Source: Ruminococcus sp.
Lineage (GTDB): Bacteria; Bacillota_A; Clostridia; Oscillospirales; Ruminococcaceae
Assembly: GCF_024684275.1 (NCBI RefSeq)
Contig: NZ_JAIKXF010000049.1
Location: 1 to 64,000 of the forward strand
Direction: 5' to 3'
Length of the DNA: 64,000 nt
The translations under genes were made by a program, and so were the position numbers. The stretch's first letter is position 1, and every line of letters starts with the position of its first letter. Below are positions 1 through 8,517 of this stretch, piece after piece. Under the pieces are notes generated by a model. It saw nothing but the letters and a program-made list of their open reading frames with translations, was not told the DNA's origin and made no database searches.

Positions 1-594
1 TACTATATGTTCAACAAGCCGCAGGGCTGCGTGACTGCGCGGTCAGACGCTGTACATAAGACAGTCATGGACTGCTTTCCCCCTGAGCTTGCAGAAAAGC
101 TTCACCCAGTAGGCAGACTCGACAAGGACACCTGCGGACTGCTGATACTCACCGACGACGGCGATCTTGACTTTAAAATAATGCAGCCTGACCGCCATAT
201 CAGCAAGACCTATTTTTTCTACGCTGTCGGTACTATGACCGATGAGAAGATTTCACTTCTCGAAAACGGCATACCAATGGCAGGTTTTACAACTAAAGAA
301 GCTTTATTCTCTTTCGGCAGGAAGTACCGTATCAGCGAGCTTGAAGGCTTCATGCCCGCACATCGCCGTGAACGCTATATGAAAAATCCGAATGGTGCGG
401 CATTTTCTGCTTTTATTACCATATGTGAGGGCAAAAAGCATCAGGTAAAGCGTATGCTTGAAGCTGTTGGCTGCCGGATATTCTACCTTCGCCGTGACAA
501 AATAGGAGCACTGCCGCTTGACAACTCTCTCAGGCAGGGCGAATACCGTCAGCTGACCGAAGATGAAGTCATTTTGCTGAAACAACACCTTTGA
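1..594 (+). CDS. Pseudouridine synthase, RsuA/RluB/E/F family (5' end outside window)
   Basis: The reading frame is open from the first base, so the N-terminus (normally an S4 domain) lies outside the window. The visible part has the family signatures NKPQG near the start and GRLDKDTCGLLILTDDG, whose first Asp is the usual catalytic residue that isomerises uridine in rRNA. GKKHQVKRML, the conserved C-terminal block, follows. Members modify 16S or 23S rRNA; the exact target cannot be told from this fragment. Its 3' end overlaps the convergent gene at 569-889 by 26 bp. Confidence 0.92.
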   Translation, partial: YYMFNKPQGCVTARSDAVHKTVMDCFPPELAEKLHPVGRLDKDTCGLLILTDDGDLDFKIMQPDRHISKTYFFYAVGTMTDEKISLLENGIPMAGFTTKEALFSFGRKYRISELEGFMPAHRRERYMKNPNGAAFSAFITICEGKKHQVKRMLEAVGCRIFYLRRDKIGALPLDNSLRQGEYRQLTEDEVILLKQHL

Positions 595-889
595 TATGTG
601 ATTCTTTGCAGTAATAGTCACCTTCACCACTGATAAATTTCCTGTAGTCTATTCTTTTCGGTATACTCGGAGAGTCTGACGAAAACGACATACACCATAC
701 GAACAGCGGAACGTGTCCCATGCTGCCGTCACTGTGAACTCCGATAACATAGCCTGTTTTCCACTTTTCTTTCGGCAGATCGCCGAAACGGAACTCAGTT
801 TCCTCATAAAACTGTCTGCAAAGCTCCTCAGAGTCGAAATACAGCCATACCTTTTCCTCTTCTGATAAAATTTCCCTGATAGTACGCAT
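569..889 (-). CDS. Small unknown protein under a SAM riboswitch
   Basis: 106-residue protein that I do not recognise. It is acidic and aromatic-rich, with no signal peptide or membrane segment. The start at 889 is chosen over an upstream ATG at 946 because AAAGGAG lies 9 bases before it and because the region above holds a terminator hairpin and riboswitch. Motif-like stretches include WLYFDSEELCRQFYEE and KWKTGYVIGVHSDGSMGHVPLF, which suggest a small folded cytosolic domain. The upstream SAM-I-clan riboswitch implies a link to methionine or SAM metabolism. That link is inferred from the leader; the protein itself shows no enzyme motif. Confidence 0.8.
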   Translation of the reverse strand: MRTIREILSEEEKVWLYFDSEELCRQFYEETEFRFGDLPKEKWKTGYVIGVHSDGSMGHVPLFVWCMSFSSDSPSIPKRIDYRKFISGEGDYYCKESHIKGVVSAK

Positions 890-923
890 AGATATGCACT
901 CCTTTGAAAATATTCCACAAGAG

Positions 924-958
924 TACAAAAGCGATCCCATCGTCACGACAGGATCGCT
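924..958 (-). terminator. Attenuator hairpin of the SAM riboswitch
   Basis: Read on the minus strand, AGCGATCC pairs perfectly with GGATCGCT across a 13-base loop and is followed by a short U-run (UUUUG). It lies between the aptamer and the ribosome site of the 569-889 gene, as expected for the expression platform of a SAM-off switch. The U-run is short, so termination may be leaky. Confidence 0.75.
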
Positions 959-975
959 GTTTTACATTACACTAT

Positions 976-1058
976 CCCATCGTTCAAGCTTTAGCACCTT
1001 ACATATATGCAGGTTGCTGTACGGTCTCAGGGCTTGTCCCTCACGTACTCTTTATGGT
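976..1058 (-). promoter_or_regulatory. SAM-I-clan riboswitch, compact variant
   Basis: On the minus strand the core blocks appear in order: AGAG, GAGGGA-CAA-GCCC, a UGAGA kink-turn element, GCAACC, AGGUGCUAA and GAACGAUGGG. P1 can form from ACCAU (1054-1058) with AUGGG (976-980). GUACG/CGUAC closes P2. The P2 loop CAAGC can pair with GCUUG after AGGUGCUAA, which is the family pseudoknot. The usual P4 hairpin is essentially absent, as in SAM-I/IV-type variants. A promoter lies just upstream and a terminator hairpin just downstream. Confidence 0.88.
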
Positions 1059-1064
1059 ACTTTT

Positions 1065-1093
1065 ATAATAGCATCTTTTTCAGCCAATGTCAA
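1065..1093 (-). promoter_or_regulatory. Sigma-A promoter of the riboswitch transcript
   Basis: On the minus strand TTGACA (1093-1088), a 17-base spacer and TATTAT (1070-1065). Transcription would start just before the aptamer. Confidence 0.85.
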
Positions 1094-1137
1094 TAGCCTT
1101 ATCAAAAAAATATTTGCTCAGCTGCAAATCTCCGGAG

Positions 1138-1166
1138 TTGACAGCCATGAGAGAATATGATAAGAT
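1138..1166 (+). promoter_or_regulatory. Sigma-A promoter of the ABC-F gene
   Basis: TTGACA (1138-1143), 17-base spacer, TAAGAT (1161-1166). It is divergent from the riboswitch promoter. Confidence 0.65.
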
Positions 1167-1200
1167 TATACTGTTGATCTAAGTTAAAGGAGAATTTCCA

Positions 1201-2994
1201 GTGATATTATTAACTGCTCAGAATATATCAAAAACCTACATGGAACGAAAGGTCCTTGATGATGTATCATTCTTTCTGAACGAGGGCGACAAGGTCGGTA
1301 TCATCGGCATAAACGGCACGGGCAAGTCCACCCTGCTGAAAATACTTGCAGGTGCAGAGGAAGCCGACGGCGGCGACATAATCAGAACAAACGGCATAAG
1401 AATATCCTATCTTCCGCAGATACCCGAATTCGGCGACAGCGGCAGCGTTCTTGAACAAGTACTGCTGCACCTTCCAAACGACCTGCGTCAGGCTAAGGAA
1501 TACGAGGCAAAATCAATACTCGAAAAGCTTGGCATCTCAGACCAGCAGCGTGATATAAGCACCCTTTCGGGCGGCGAAAAACGCCGTGCAGGCATTGCTG
1601 CCGCACTGATACAGCCCAGCGATGTTCTCCTCCTTGACGAGCCTACCAACCATATCGATAACGAAACAGCGCAGCTTCTTGAGGAACTGCTTATGAAATA
1701 CCGCGGTGCTATTGTCATGGTCACTCACGATCGTTACTTCCTCAATAAGATATGCAGCAAAATAGTTGAGATAGACCGCGGAAAGCTCTATGTATGCGAG
1801 GGCAGCTACAGCGACTACCTTATGCAAAAGGCTCAGCGCGAGGCTGACGCAGAGGCTGCCGAGCGCAAGAACCGCAGCCTATACCGCAGAGAGCTCGAAT
1901 GGATAAGCTGCGGTGCAAGGGCAAGAGGCACCAAATCAAAGGACAGGATAGAGCGCTTTGAGGCGCTGAAAAACCGCGAAGTCCCTGTGGCAGCGGAAAA
2001 GGTGCAGCTCCAGTCAGTATCGTCAAGACTTGGCAGAAAGACCATCGAAATTGAAAATATCAGCAAGAATATCAACGGAAAGCCCCTTATCACCGACTTT
2101 TCCTATATAGTTTCCCGTGACGCAAGAATAGGGATCGTCGGACGAAACGGCGAGGGCAAGAGTACCTTTCTGAAAATGCTCCACGGGGACATCGCTCCCG
2201 ACTCGGGAAGCATCATACTCGGAGATACCGTCAATATCGGATACTTCTCTCAGGAATGTGAATCTATGGATCCCTCAATGCGAGTTATCGAGTACATAAG
2301 GGAAACCGCTGACATCGTCCGCACTCCCGACGGAACAGTTACCGCATCGCAGATGCTGGAGAGATTCCTGTTCACCCCGGAACTCCAGTGGAACCGTATC
2401 GAAAAGCTCTCAGGCGGTGAGCGAAAGCGGCTTTATCTCTTGAAAATACTTATGACTGCGCCAAATATCCTGCTTTTAGACGAGCCTACCAACGACCTTG
2501 ACATAGCAACCCTTACTATATTGGAGGACTATCTGGAAAGCTTCAGCGGAGCTGTTATTGCGGTGTCACACGACAGATACTTCCTTGATAAAACGGCAAA
2601 TGAGATATTTGAATTCAAAAACGGTATCTGCACCAGATTCAACGGAAATTACTCGGATTACGCAGAAAAAGTCAAGGAAATGTATACTGATGAAGCTCCA
2701 AAGCCCAAAAAGGAAAACGCAAAAAAGGAGCGTGTTTTCGTCGGTAAAAAGAAGCTCCGATTCTCATTCAAGGAACAGCGTGAATTCGAGACTATAGATG
2801 ACGATATAGCTTCTCTTGAATCGCAGATAGCTGCTGCCGAAAAGGATATTGCTGCCAATTCCTCTGACTATGTAAAGCTTCAGGAGCTCTCGGACCAAAA
2901 GAGCGCACTCGAAACCGAGCTTGCCGAAAAAATGGAGCGCTGGGTGTACCTCAATGATCTTGCAGAACGTATAGAACGCGGTGAAACGGAATAA
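1201..2994 (+). CDS. ABC-F family ATPase, Uup/EttA-like
   Basis: 597-residue soluble protein with two ABC cassettes and no membrane segments, as in ABC-F translation factors that act on the ribosome. Cassette 1 has Walker A GINGTGKST, signature LSGGEKRR and Walker B LLLDEPTNHID. Cassette 2 has GRNGEGKST, LSGGERKR and LLLDEPTNDLD. A lysine-rich linker joins the cassettes, and the last 90 residues look like a coiled coil, which is typical of Uup-like members. The start is GTG with AAAGGAG 8 bases upstream. It ends at a strong shared terminator facing the gene at 3040-5199. A resistance role cannot be judged by eye; a housekeeping ABC-F is more likely. Confidence 0.93.
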   Translation: MILLTAQNISKTYMERKVLDDVSFFLNEGDKVGIIGINGTGKSTLLKILAGAEEADGGDIIRTNGIRISYLPQIPEFGDSGSVLEQVLLHLPNDLRQAKEYEAKSILEKLGISDQQRDISTLSGGEKRRAGIAAALIQPSDVLLLDEPTNHIDNETAQLLEELLMKYRGAIVMVTHDRYFLNKICSKIVEIDRGKLYVCEGSYSDYLMQKAQREADAEAAERKNRSLYRRELEWISCGARARGTKSKDRIERFEALKNREVPVAAEKVQLQSVSSRLGRKTIEIENISKNINGKPLITDFSYIVSRDARIGIVGRNGEGKSTFLKMLHGDIAPDSGSIILGDTVNIGYFSQECESMDPSMRVIEYIRETADIVRTPDGTVTASQMLERFLFTPELQWNRIEKLSGGERKRLYLLKILMTAPNILLLDEPTNDLDIATLTILEDYLESFSGAVIAVSHDRYFLDKTANEIFEFKNGICTRFNGNYSDYAEKVKEMYTDEAPKPKKENAKKERVFVGKKKLRFSFKEQREFETIDDDIASLESQIAAAEKDIAANSSDYVKLQELSDQKSALETELAEKMERWVYLNDLAERIERGETE

Positions 2995-3040
2995 AAACAG
3001 AAACAGGCATAAAGCTAAGCTTTATGCCTGTTTCTGTTTT
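2994..3040. terminator. Bidirectional terminator
   Basis: Perfect 22-bp stem (2994-3015 with 3019-3040) and a 3-base loop, with A-rich and T-rich ends. It serves both convergent genes. Confidence 0.93.
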
Positions 3041-5199
3041 TATTCTGACTTGCTCTTGTCGGTACAGGAAATTTCCTTGAACTCGGCAAATCCATTGGTA
3101 TTATAGGTCACGACCGAGCATTCAAGAGAATACGGCTTGTACTCCTCCTTGCCGAAGTATTTCAGTATCTCTGAGAAATCTATCTCACTGTCAAAGTTGC
3201 AGACCTCATCGGTCTTAACGGCGTTCTCCTTCGGATAAAGCCATATAAACCTGTCAGTCTCTATCTCTTCGGGGAGGTCCTCATTTTTATCAATGTAATA
3301 CTCCTTGCCGCCTATTTCGACCAGCTTCATTTCATCAGGACCGGAGAGCCACCTTAATCTTTCATCTTCGTCTGCTCCGTCCTCGATAATGAATCTTACC
3401 GAATCGCTGCCGTTTCTGAACTCTGCATCAATAGTTGTTTTTACGCTTCCTTTTGTTACGTATTCTGAGCATGAATCTGCTTTGACAGTTCCCGAATACT
3501 TCAGGCTGAGCTCATCAAGATTCTCCACATTCTGAAAGCTTGACAGCTCGTAATAGTTTTTATCGTTCCACTGAGTACTGAATGTTCCGTCACTGCATAC
3601 TGCCGACTTTATCTCTCCTGCTGTATCATCTCTGCTGACCGCATTGAATTCTGCTCCGCCTATGATCTCAGAGAAGTCATCTGCAAAATATACTCGCTCC
3701 TTCTCGGGCTCAGGAATCTGTTTTGTCTTTCCCAGAACAAACTTCGTAAGTGCAACAAGATCGCTGATATTCAGCTTGCAGTCGCCGTTCACGTCCTGAT
3801 AGAAGTTCACATTGTAATCCTCGGTATTGAGGAGCAATCTTCTTACTGCGACAACATCGTATATATCGACTTTATTGTCTCTGTTTATGTCACCGATAAC
3901 AGCGTGTTCCTTCTTTGCAAGTTTATCCTTGATATCACAGGCGTCGCCTATATAAAGATCATCAACGAAGAAGTCAACAGGCTCTGAGGGGATTATGCGA
4001 ATCACCTCGTTTGCAAACAGATTATTGCTTAGCAAGAACCGCAGATCATCTATATCTGTCCATATTCCCGAGGGTATCGTTCTGGAATATAAATCTTTTC
4101 TAAAGCTTCCATTTTCGCCATTGTTTGCTATCTGAAAAGTAAACCTGACGTTTTTGCCGCCGTTATGATAGAGCTTCATGCCTGCAAGGAGCTCCTTACT
4201 GCTGAAATCATAAGGATCAATATTATACTCAAAGGCGCGTTCAGCATTTTTTTCGCCGGATACCAGCAAAGAGCGCTGGCCGCCGAAGTAATGATCCGTA
4301 TCATATGAAGCCTCGGTCTTTGTAAACGGCGCTCTGACCTTCTCGTTTTCGGTCTCAAAGTCTATGTACTCTTTTCTGCCTTCCTCATCTGTGGGGAGCG
4401 GCTCATGCCTTGTATGTGCAAACTGTGGTCCGAAATTGTTCGTTTCTGTTATATTTTTATTTATCTCAATCGAGTTTACTTTAGCACTGCCGGAGCTTCT
4501 ATAGCACTGTACACTGAAGCCTGCATCGTACATCAATCCAAGCTTTAAACCTGCGTCCTGCCATGCCTTCAAGTGATCTGCCAAGTTGATAGTATTCTTT
4601 ATATTGCAGACGCCGTCAATCTTTTCCGCAAGATTTTCACGCGCAACGCTATAATAAATATATGTAGTAGGATTATTACCAAAACAGCTCATCTGATATC
4701 TGATGCCCTTATAGATATCATAGGTCATGCCGTTGGATTCGTATGAACCGAGGAAATCATCTGTATTAGGACGCCAGCTGCCCCAGCTGTCTACAATGTA
4801 ATATTCATAAGTAGAATTGTCATCTTCCATCCAGCCATAAATGCCCGAAAAGGCATTTTGATCATTATAGTCAATATCCTCGTCATACGTAACTGTATAT
4901 TCCTTTAACTGAGAAGCATAGACGGATCTTCTTTCAAATAATTCGCCTTTCAGCGCAAATGCATCCTCAATGCGGTCCCAGCTAAAGGTAAAGCCATTGT
5001 TTTCAGTGTTTTCGTAATCGAAATCTCCCGCATAGTTCTGATTCCATAATTCATAGTAATATCCGTCTACAGTATTACTCTCCATAAAATCAGCCGCATA
5101 CACCTGAGCTGACGGTATCACTGACGGAAGACTTACTGCACTAAGCATACAAAGTCCTGCTGTCAGAGCTGATAATGTTTTTGTGATCCATTTGCGCAT
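3040..5199 (-). CDS. Secreted GH11-like protein with dockerin, acid/base Glu lost
   Basis: 719 residues. A signal peptide covers about 1-36. Residues 45-250 are GH11-like (DGYYYELWNQ, IYGWMEDDNSTYEYYIVDSWGSWRP, CYRSSGSAKV). The nucleophile Glu is present at about E132 in EYYIVDSWG. At the acid/base site the usual VEGY is VQCY, so Glu is Gln231 and the following Gly is Cys. The QPSI-GT-TF-QYWSVR block is also lost. Residues 280-420 resemble a CBM22-type beta-sandwich ending in FFVDDLYIGDA. A two-repeat dockerin covers about 434-492. The last 220 residues are an unrecognised domain. RBS GAGGAGG. It is probably a cellulosome-attached xylan-binding or weakly active protein. Confidence 0.85.
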   Translation of the reverse strand: MRKWITKTLSALTAGLCMLSAVSLPSVIPSAQVYAADFMESNTVDGYYYELWNQNYAGDFDYENTENNGFTFSWDRIEDAFALKGELFERRSVYASQLKEYTVTYDEDIDYNDQNAFSGIYGWMEDDNSTYEYYIVDSWGSWRPNTDDFLGSYESNGMTYDIYKGIRYQMSCFGNNPTTYIYYSVARENLAEKIDGVCNIKNTINLADHLKAWQDAGLKLGLMYDAGFSVQCYRSSGSAKVNSIEINKNITETNNFGPQFAHTRHEPLPTDEEGRKEYIDFETENEKVRAPFTKTEASYDTDHYFGGQRSLLVSGEKNAERAFEYNIDPYDFSSKELLAGMKLYHNGGKNVRFTFQIANNGENGSFRKDLYSRTIPSGIWTDIDDLRFLLSNNLFANEVIRIIPSEPVDFFVDDLYIGDACDIKDKLAKKEHAVIGDINRDNKVDIYDVVAVRRLLLNTEDYNVNFYQDVNGDCKLNISDLVALTKFVLGKTKQIPEPEKERVYFADDFSEIIGGAEFNAVSRDDTAGEIKSAVCSDGTFSTQWNDKNYYELSSFQNVENLDELSLKYSGTVKADSCSEYVTKGSVKTTIDAEFRNGSDSVRFIIEDGADEDERLRWLSGPDEMKLVEIGGKEYYIDKNEDLPEEIETDRFIWLYPKENAVKTDEVCNFDSEIDFSEILKYFGKEEYKPYSLECSVVTYNTNGFAEFKEISCTDKSKSE

Positions 5200-5293
5200 A
5201 ATGATTCCTCCTCACTGAAACCTCATATTGGCAGAATAACTGCCTAAAATAAAACCAAACATATAAAAAGCGGATATTACATATCCTGTGTAA

Positions 5294-5322
5294 ATAATAT
5301 CATCTATTTCAACACAAGTCAA
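5294..5322 (-). promoter_or_regulatory. Sigma-A promoter of the GH11-like gene
   Basis: On the minus strand TTGACT (5322-5317), 17 bases, TATTAT (5299-5294). The roughly 90-base leader contains a small GGCAG/CTGCC hairpin. Confidence 0.75.
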
Positions 5323-5340
5323 TTCATTTATTGCTGTATT

Positions 5341-5901
5341 TCAGGCTTCGCCAAGCTTTTTCAGAGTATCTGAAAGTATCTCTTTTCTAAGGTCGGTGAG
5401 CCACCCTGAAAAAGCCGCCGCATCAAATGCATAGACCTTGTTCAGCTCACGCTCATTTTCAGACCACGTATCCAGCGGAGACTCATTATGCTGAATAAGC
5501 GCCTCTAATTTATCAATAGCCTTAAAGAGCTTTGCTTCCGCAGTTTTCTGCTCATTCATCTCCTTGAAAAGTGCTGTGAACCTCTCGGAAACATCAGCAG
5601 GAAGTGACCTCACCCACTCATCAAGGAGCTGATCTTCCTTTGTGCGGTCAGAATCTGTTTTCACAAAGGTGGGAATATCACCTGTGAAGCACTCTCCTAA
5701 ATCATGGATCACGCACATTTCCATGACCTTGTCTGTATCCGTGTCGGGAAACTCATTTCTCAGCAGAACAGCCATAACAGCCATTCGCCAGCTGTGCTCC
5801 GCAACGCTCTCTGTTCGTCTCTTTGACGTTGTGCAGTGCCGCGGCGTATCCTTCAAGCGCTCAGCCACATGAAGTATTTCAAGGTATTCTTTTGGGTTCA
5901 T
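5341..5901 (-). CDS. HD-domain phosphohydrolase, YfbR/HDDC2-like
   Basis: 186-residue cytosolic protein. The HD metal ligands can be followed: ESVAEHSWRM (first His), CVIHDLGE (His-Asp pair), then TGDIPTF. This pattern and length match the 5'-deoxynucleotidase YfbR/HDDC2 group, which dephosphorylates deoxynucleoside monophosphates, though substrate specificity is inferred. The RBS AAAAGGAGAG directly precedes ATG 5901. It stands alone between the GH11-like gene and a 500-bp intergenic stretch. Confidence 0.85.
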   Translation of the reverse strand: MNPKEYLEILHVAERLKDTPRHCTTSKRRTESVAEHSWRMAVMAVLLRNEFPDTDTDKVMEMCVIHDLGECFTGDIPTFVKTDSDRTKEDQLLDEWVRSLPADVSERFTALFKEMNEQKTAEAKLFKAIDKLEALIQHNESPLDTWSENERELNKVYAFDAAAFSGWLTDLRKEILSDTLKKLGEA

Positions 5902-6283
5902 ATAAGCTCTCCTTTTCGATTTTTATCATGAATGTATTCATTAATATCTGCTCAACAACTAAAAATGAGCTTGACACAAGGGAATTTGACGCGCAAGGGA
6001 ATGGGGCTAAATTTCCCATATTATAGAGAATTTGCGCTCCCCGAAGGTCGTTCTGGGCAATAACCGCCTAACGGCAGTTATTGAAGAAACATTTATTAAT
6101 AATAACATATAAATCTAAAAATAGCAATGATCGCGGCAAAAAAGTGGTGCAGATAATTATTTAAACACGAAAAAACATAAACTTCACGTATACATAAGCC
6201 ATAAAAAGCTGCCATCGCAATTTACAAATAGTACAAAAAAGCAAAAGTTGACAAAAATGTATAACATGATAGCAAGAAAATAC
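5902..6283. other. Intergenic stretch without a gene
   Basis: No supported ORF. It holds a near-perfect 24-base hairpin at 6059-6082 (AATAACCGCC, 4-base loop, GGCAGTTATT, one mismatch), and is AT-rich from 6085 to the promoter. No further structure was recognised. Confidence 0.5.
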
Positions 6284-6311
6284 TTGTTAATGCCTATTAT
6301 AATGTTATAAT
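6284..6311 (+). promoter_or_regulatory. Probable promoter of the xylanase/esterase gene
   Basis: TTGTTA (6284-6289), 16 bases, TATAAT (6306-6311). The leader is about 90 bases and contains a CTGC...GCAG hairpin at about 6363-6383. Confidence 0.55.
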
Positions 6312-6406
6312 AAAAGCATAAAGATATATTTTGGGGGACTACTAAATTTACGTTCTTAATTGCTGCAACAAAAATTTTTGCAGACAAAAACAAAGGAGTG
6401 ATTTTA

Positions 6407-8455
6407 GTGAAAAAGTCCGAAATCAAAAGGATCATCAGCGGCGCTGTTTCAGCTGTGATGATCGCAGCCAGCGTCCCGACAGTCGTATCTGCTGCCGACC
6501 AGCAGACAAGAGGCAATATAGGCGGCTATGACTACGAGATGTGGAATCAGAACGGACAGGGACAGGTCTCAATGAATCCGGGCGCAGGTTCTTTCTCCTG
6601 CTCATGGAGCAACATTGAAAACTTCCTTGCACGTATGGGTAAAAACTACGACAGTCAGAAGAAGAATTACAAGGCTTTCGGCGACATCACACTTTCATAT
6701 GATGTTGAGTACACACCAAGAGGCAACTCGTATATGTGCGTTTACGGCTGGACGAGGAATCCGCTCATGGAGTACTACATTGTTGAAGGCTGGGGTGACT
6801 GGCGTCCACCGGGAAATGACGGTGAGAGAAAGGGTACCGTAACTCTCGACGGTCACACCTATGACATTGCAAAGACAATGCGATACAATCAGCCCTCTCT
6901 CGACGGAACCGCCACTTTCCCACAGTACTGGAGCATTCGTCAGCAGAGCGGCTCAGCTAACAACCAGACCAACTACATGAAGGGCACAATAAGCGTATCA
7001 AAGCACTTTGATGCGTGGTCACAGGCAGGTCTCGATATGAGCGGTACTCTTTATGAGGTTTCCCTTAATATTGAGGGCTATCGTTCAAACGGTTCCGCTA
7101 ATGTAAAGAGCATTTCATTCGATTCATCACCAAATCCACAGTCAAACACCAACACCAATACAGGCGGAAACGTCGGTCAGCAGCAAGGCGGCTTCGATAT
7201 GGGAGGCGGTCAACAGCAGGGCGGCTTTGATATGGGCAACTTCGATTGGAGCCAGTTCGGCGGCGGTCAGCAGCAAGGCGGCTTCGACATGGGAGGCGGC
7301 CAGCAGCAGGGCGGCTTTGATATGGGCAACTTCGATTGGAGCCAGTTCGGCGGCGGTCAGCAGCAGGGCGGCAACAATACTAATACTCAGCAGCCCAACA
7401 CTAATACTAATACAAATACCAACACTACTACACAGAGTACAGGTACTATAAAAATCATGCCTATAGGTGACTCCATAACATTTGGTATGGGCGATACAGG
7501 CGGATACAGAAAGTTCCTCTACAACAGCCTTAAAAAGAAGGGCTACAGCGTAGATATGGTAGGTCCTGAGGGCACTAACAGCACCACCACAAACGGTCTG
7601 ACCTACGATGACAACCACGCAGGCTACAGCGGATTCCAGATAAAGCAGCGTGCAAGCTGGGGCAACGACAGCAGCTTATACGAAAAGCTTAAGGAAAAGA
7701 ATGCGGTCAAGCAGGCTCAGCCTGATATAGTTCTCCTTATCATCGGCACAAACGATATGAACGCTAACCGCTCCACAAGCGACTGTGAAAAGGATCTCCG
7801 CGATCTTCTGGATTATATCCTCGCTGATATGCCATCAGGCGGTATGCTCTTCCTCGGCACTATCCCTGAGCTCAGCGGCGGTATGTTCGGCGGCGGTGAC
7901 AAGTCCCCTCAGATAGCAAGCTACAACGCAGCTATCAAGAAGGTAGCCGAAGAATACAAGAGCAGCGGCAAGCACGTTACCTTTGCAGACGTTCACGGCT
8001 GCCTCAACGGTACAGCTGACCTCGGCGACGGAATCCACCCTAACGCTGAGGGCTATGAAAAGATAGGCAATCTCTTCTCAGGTCTTATCGACGAGTACGA
8101 AAAGGCTTCTGCACCGGCAGTAACCACAACCACCACCACAACTACTAAAGCAACAACTACAACTACCAAAGCAACAACTACTACAACAGCTACAACAACT
8201 ATTACAGCTCCTGCACTCAAGGCAACAAAGGCAGGCGACGCAAACTGCGACGGCGAAGTAGATATGTCCGATGTGGTTCTTGTAATGCAGGCTCTTGCTA
8301 ACCCGAATAAATATGCCATAGGCGGCTCTGACGCAAAGGCTATCACCCCACAGGGCGAGGTCAACGCAGACGTCGACAAGGCTTCCGAGGGACTTACACC
8401 AAGCGACGCATTAACTATCCAGAAGTTCCTTCTCGGCATGATAAAAAGCTTATAA
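6407..8455 (+). CDS. Bifunctional GH11 xylanase / CE3-type acetylxylan esterase with dockerin
   Basis: 682 residues from GTG 6407, chosen because AAAGGAG ends 8 bases before it; the upstream GTG at 6398 lies inside that site. The signal peptide ends near VVSAA. GH11 at about 36-238 is intact: nucleophile E122 in MEYYIVEGWG, acid/base E223 in NIEGYRSNGSA, and NQPSLDGTATFPQYWSIR. A Gln/Gly-rich and Asn/Thr-rich linker (about 245-346) contains a 30-residue tandem repeat. An SGNH/CE3 esterase follows, with Ser356 in PIGDSITFG, GTNDMN and the D-H pair in DGIHPNAEGY. After a Thr-rich linker a dockerin closes the protein. It likely cleaves the xylan backbone and removes acetyl groups while docked on the cellulosome. 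Confidence 0.95.
   Translation: MKKSEIKRIISGAVSAVMIAASVPTVVSAADQQTRGNIGGYDYEMWNQNGQGQVSMNPGAGSFSCSWSNIENFLARMGKNYDSQKKNYKAFGDITLSYDVEYTPRGNSYMCVYGWTRNPLMEYYIVEGWGDWRPPGNDGERKGTVTLDGHTYDIAKTMRYNQPSLDGTATFPQYWSIRQQSGSANNQTNYMKGTISVSKHFDAWSQAGLDMSGTLYEVSLNIEGYRSNGSANVKSISFDSSPNPQSNTNTNTGGNVGQQQGGFDMGGGQQQGGFDMGNFDWSQFGGGQQQGGFDMGGGQQQGGFDMGNFDWSQFGGGQQQGGNNTNTQQPNTNTNTNTNTTTQSTGTIKIMPIGDSITFGMGDTGGYRKFLYNSLKKKGYSVDMVGPEGTNSTTTNGLTYDDNHAGYSGFQIKQRASWGNDSSLYEKLKEKNAVKQAQPDIVLLIIGTNDMNANRSTSDCEKDLRDLLDYILADMPSGGMLFLGTIPELSGGMFGGGDKSPQIASYNAAIKKVAEEYKSSGKHVTFADVHGCLNGTADLGDGIHPNAEGYEKIGNLFSGLIDEYEKASAPAVTTTTTTTTKATTTTTKATTTTTATTTITAPALKATKAGDANCDGEVDMSDVVLVMQALANPNKYAIGGSDAKAITPQGEVNADVDKASEGLTPSDALTIQKFLLGMIKSL
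7175..7372 (+). repeat. 90-bp tandem repeat in the xylanase linker
   Basis: Two near-identical 90-bp units (7175-7264 and 7265-7354) plus 18 bp of a third. Each encodes 30 residues built from GQQQGGFDMGG and GNFDWSQFGG. Copies differ at only a few third positions, which suggests recent duplication. Confidence 0.93.
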
Positions 8456-8475
8456 GACATAATTTACCATTTACC

Positions 8476-8512
8476 GAAACAGAGCCATGACAATATGTCA
8501 TGGCTCTGTTTC
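8476..8512. terminator. Bidirectional terminator
   Basis: Perfect 17-bp stem with loop ATA between convergent genes. It is followed by T-rich sequence on the plus strand. Confidence 0.85.
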
Positions 8513-8517
8513 TTTGT

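Noticed and set aside
7142..7618. 158-codon minus-strand frame opposite the xylanase linker and esterase
   Set aside because: It arises from the repeated Gln/Gly codons; low complexity and no ribosome site.
8053..8460. 135-codon Val-rich minus-strand frame
   Set aside because: Mirror image of the Thr-rich linker codons of the xylanase/esterase.
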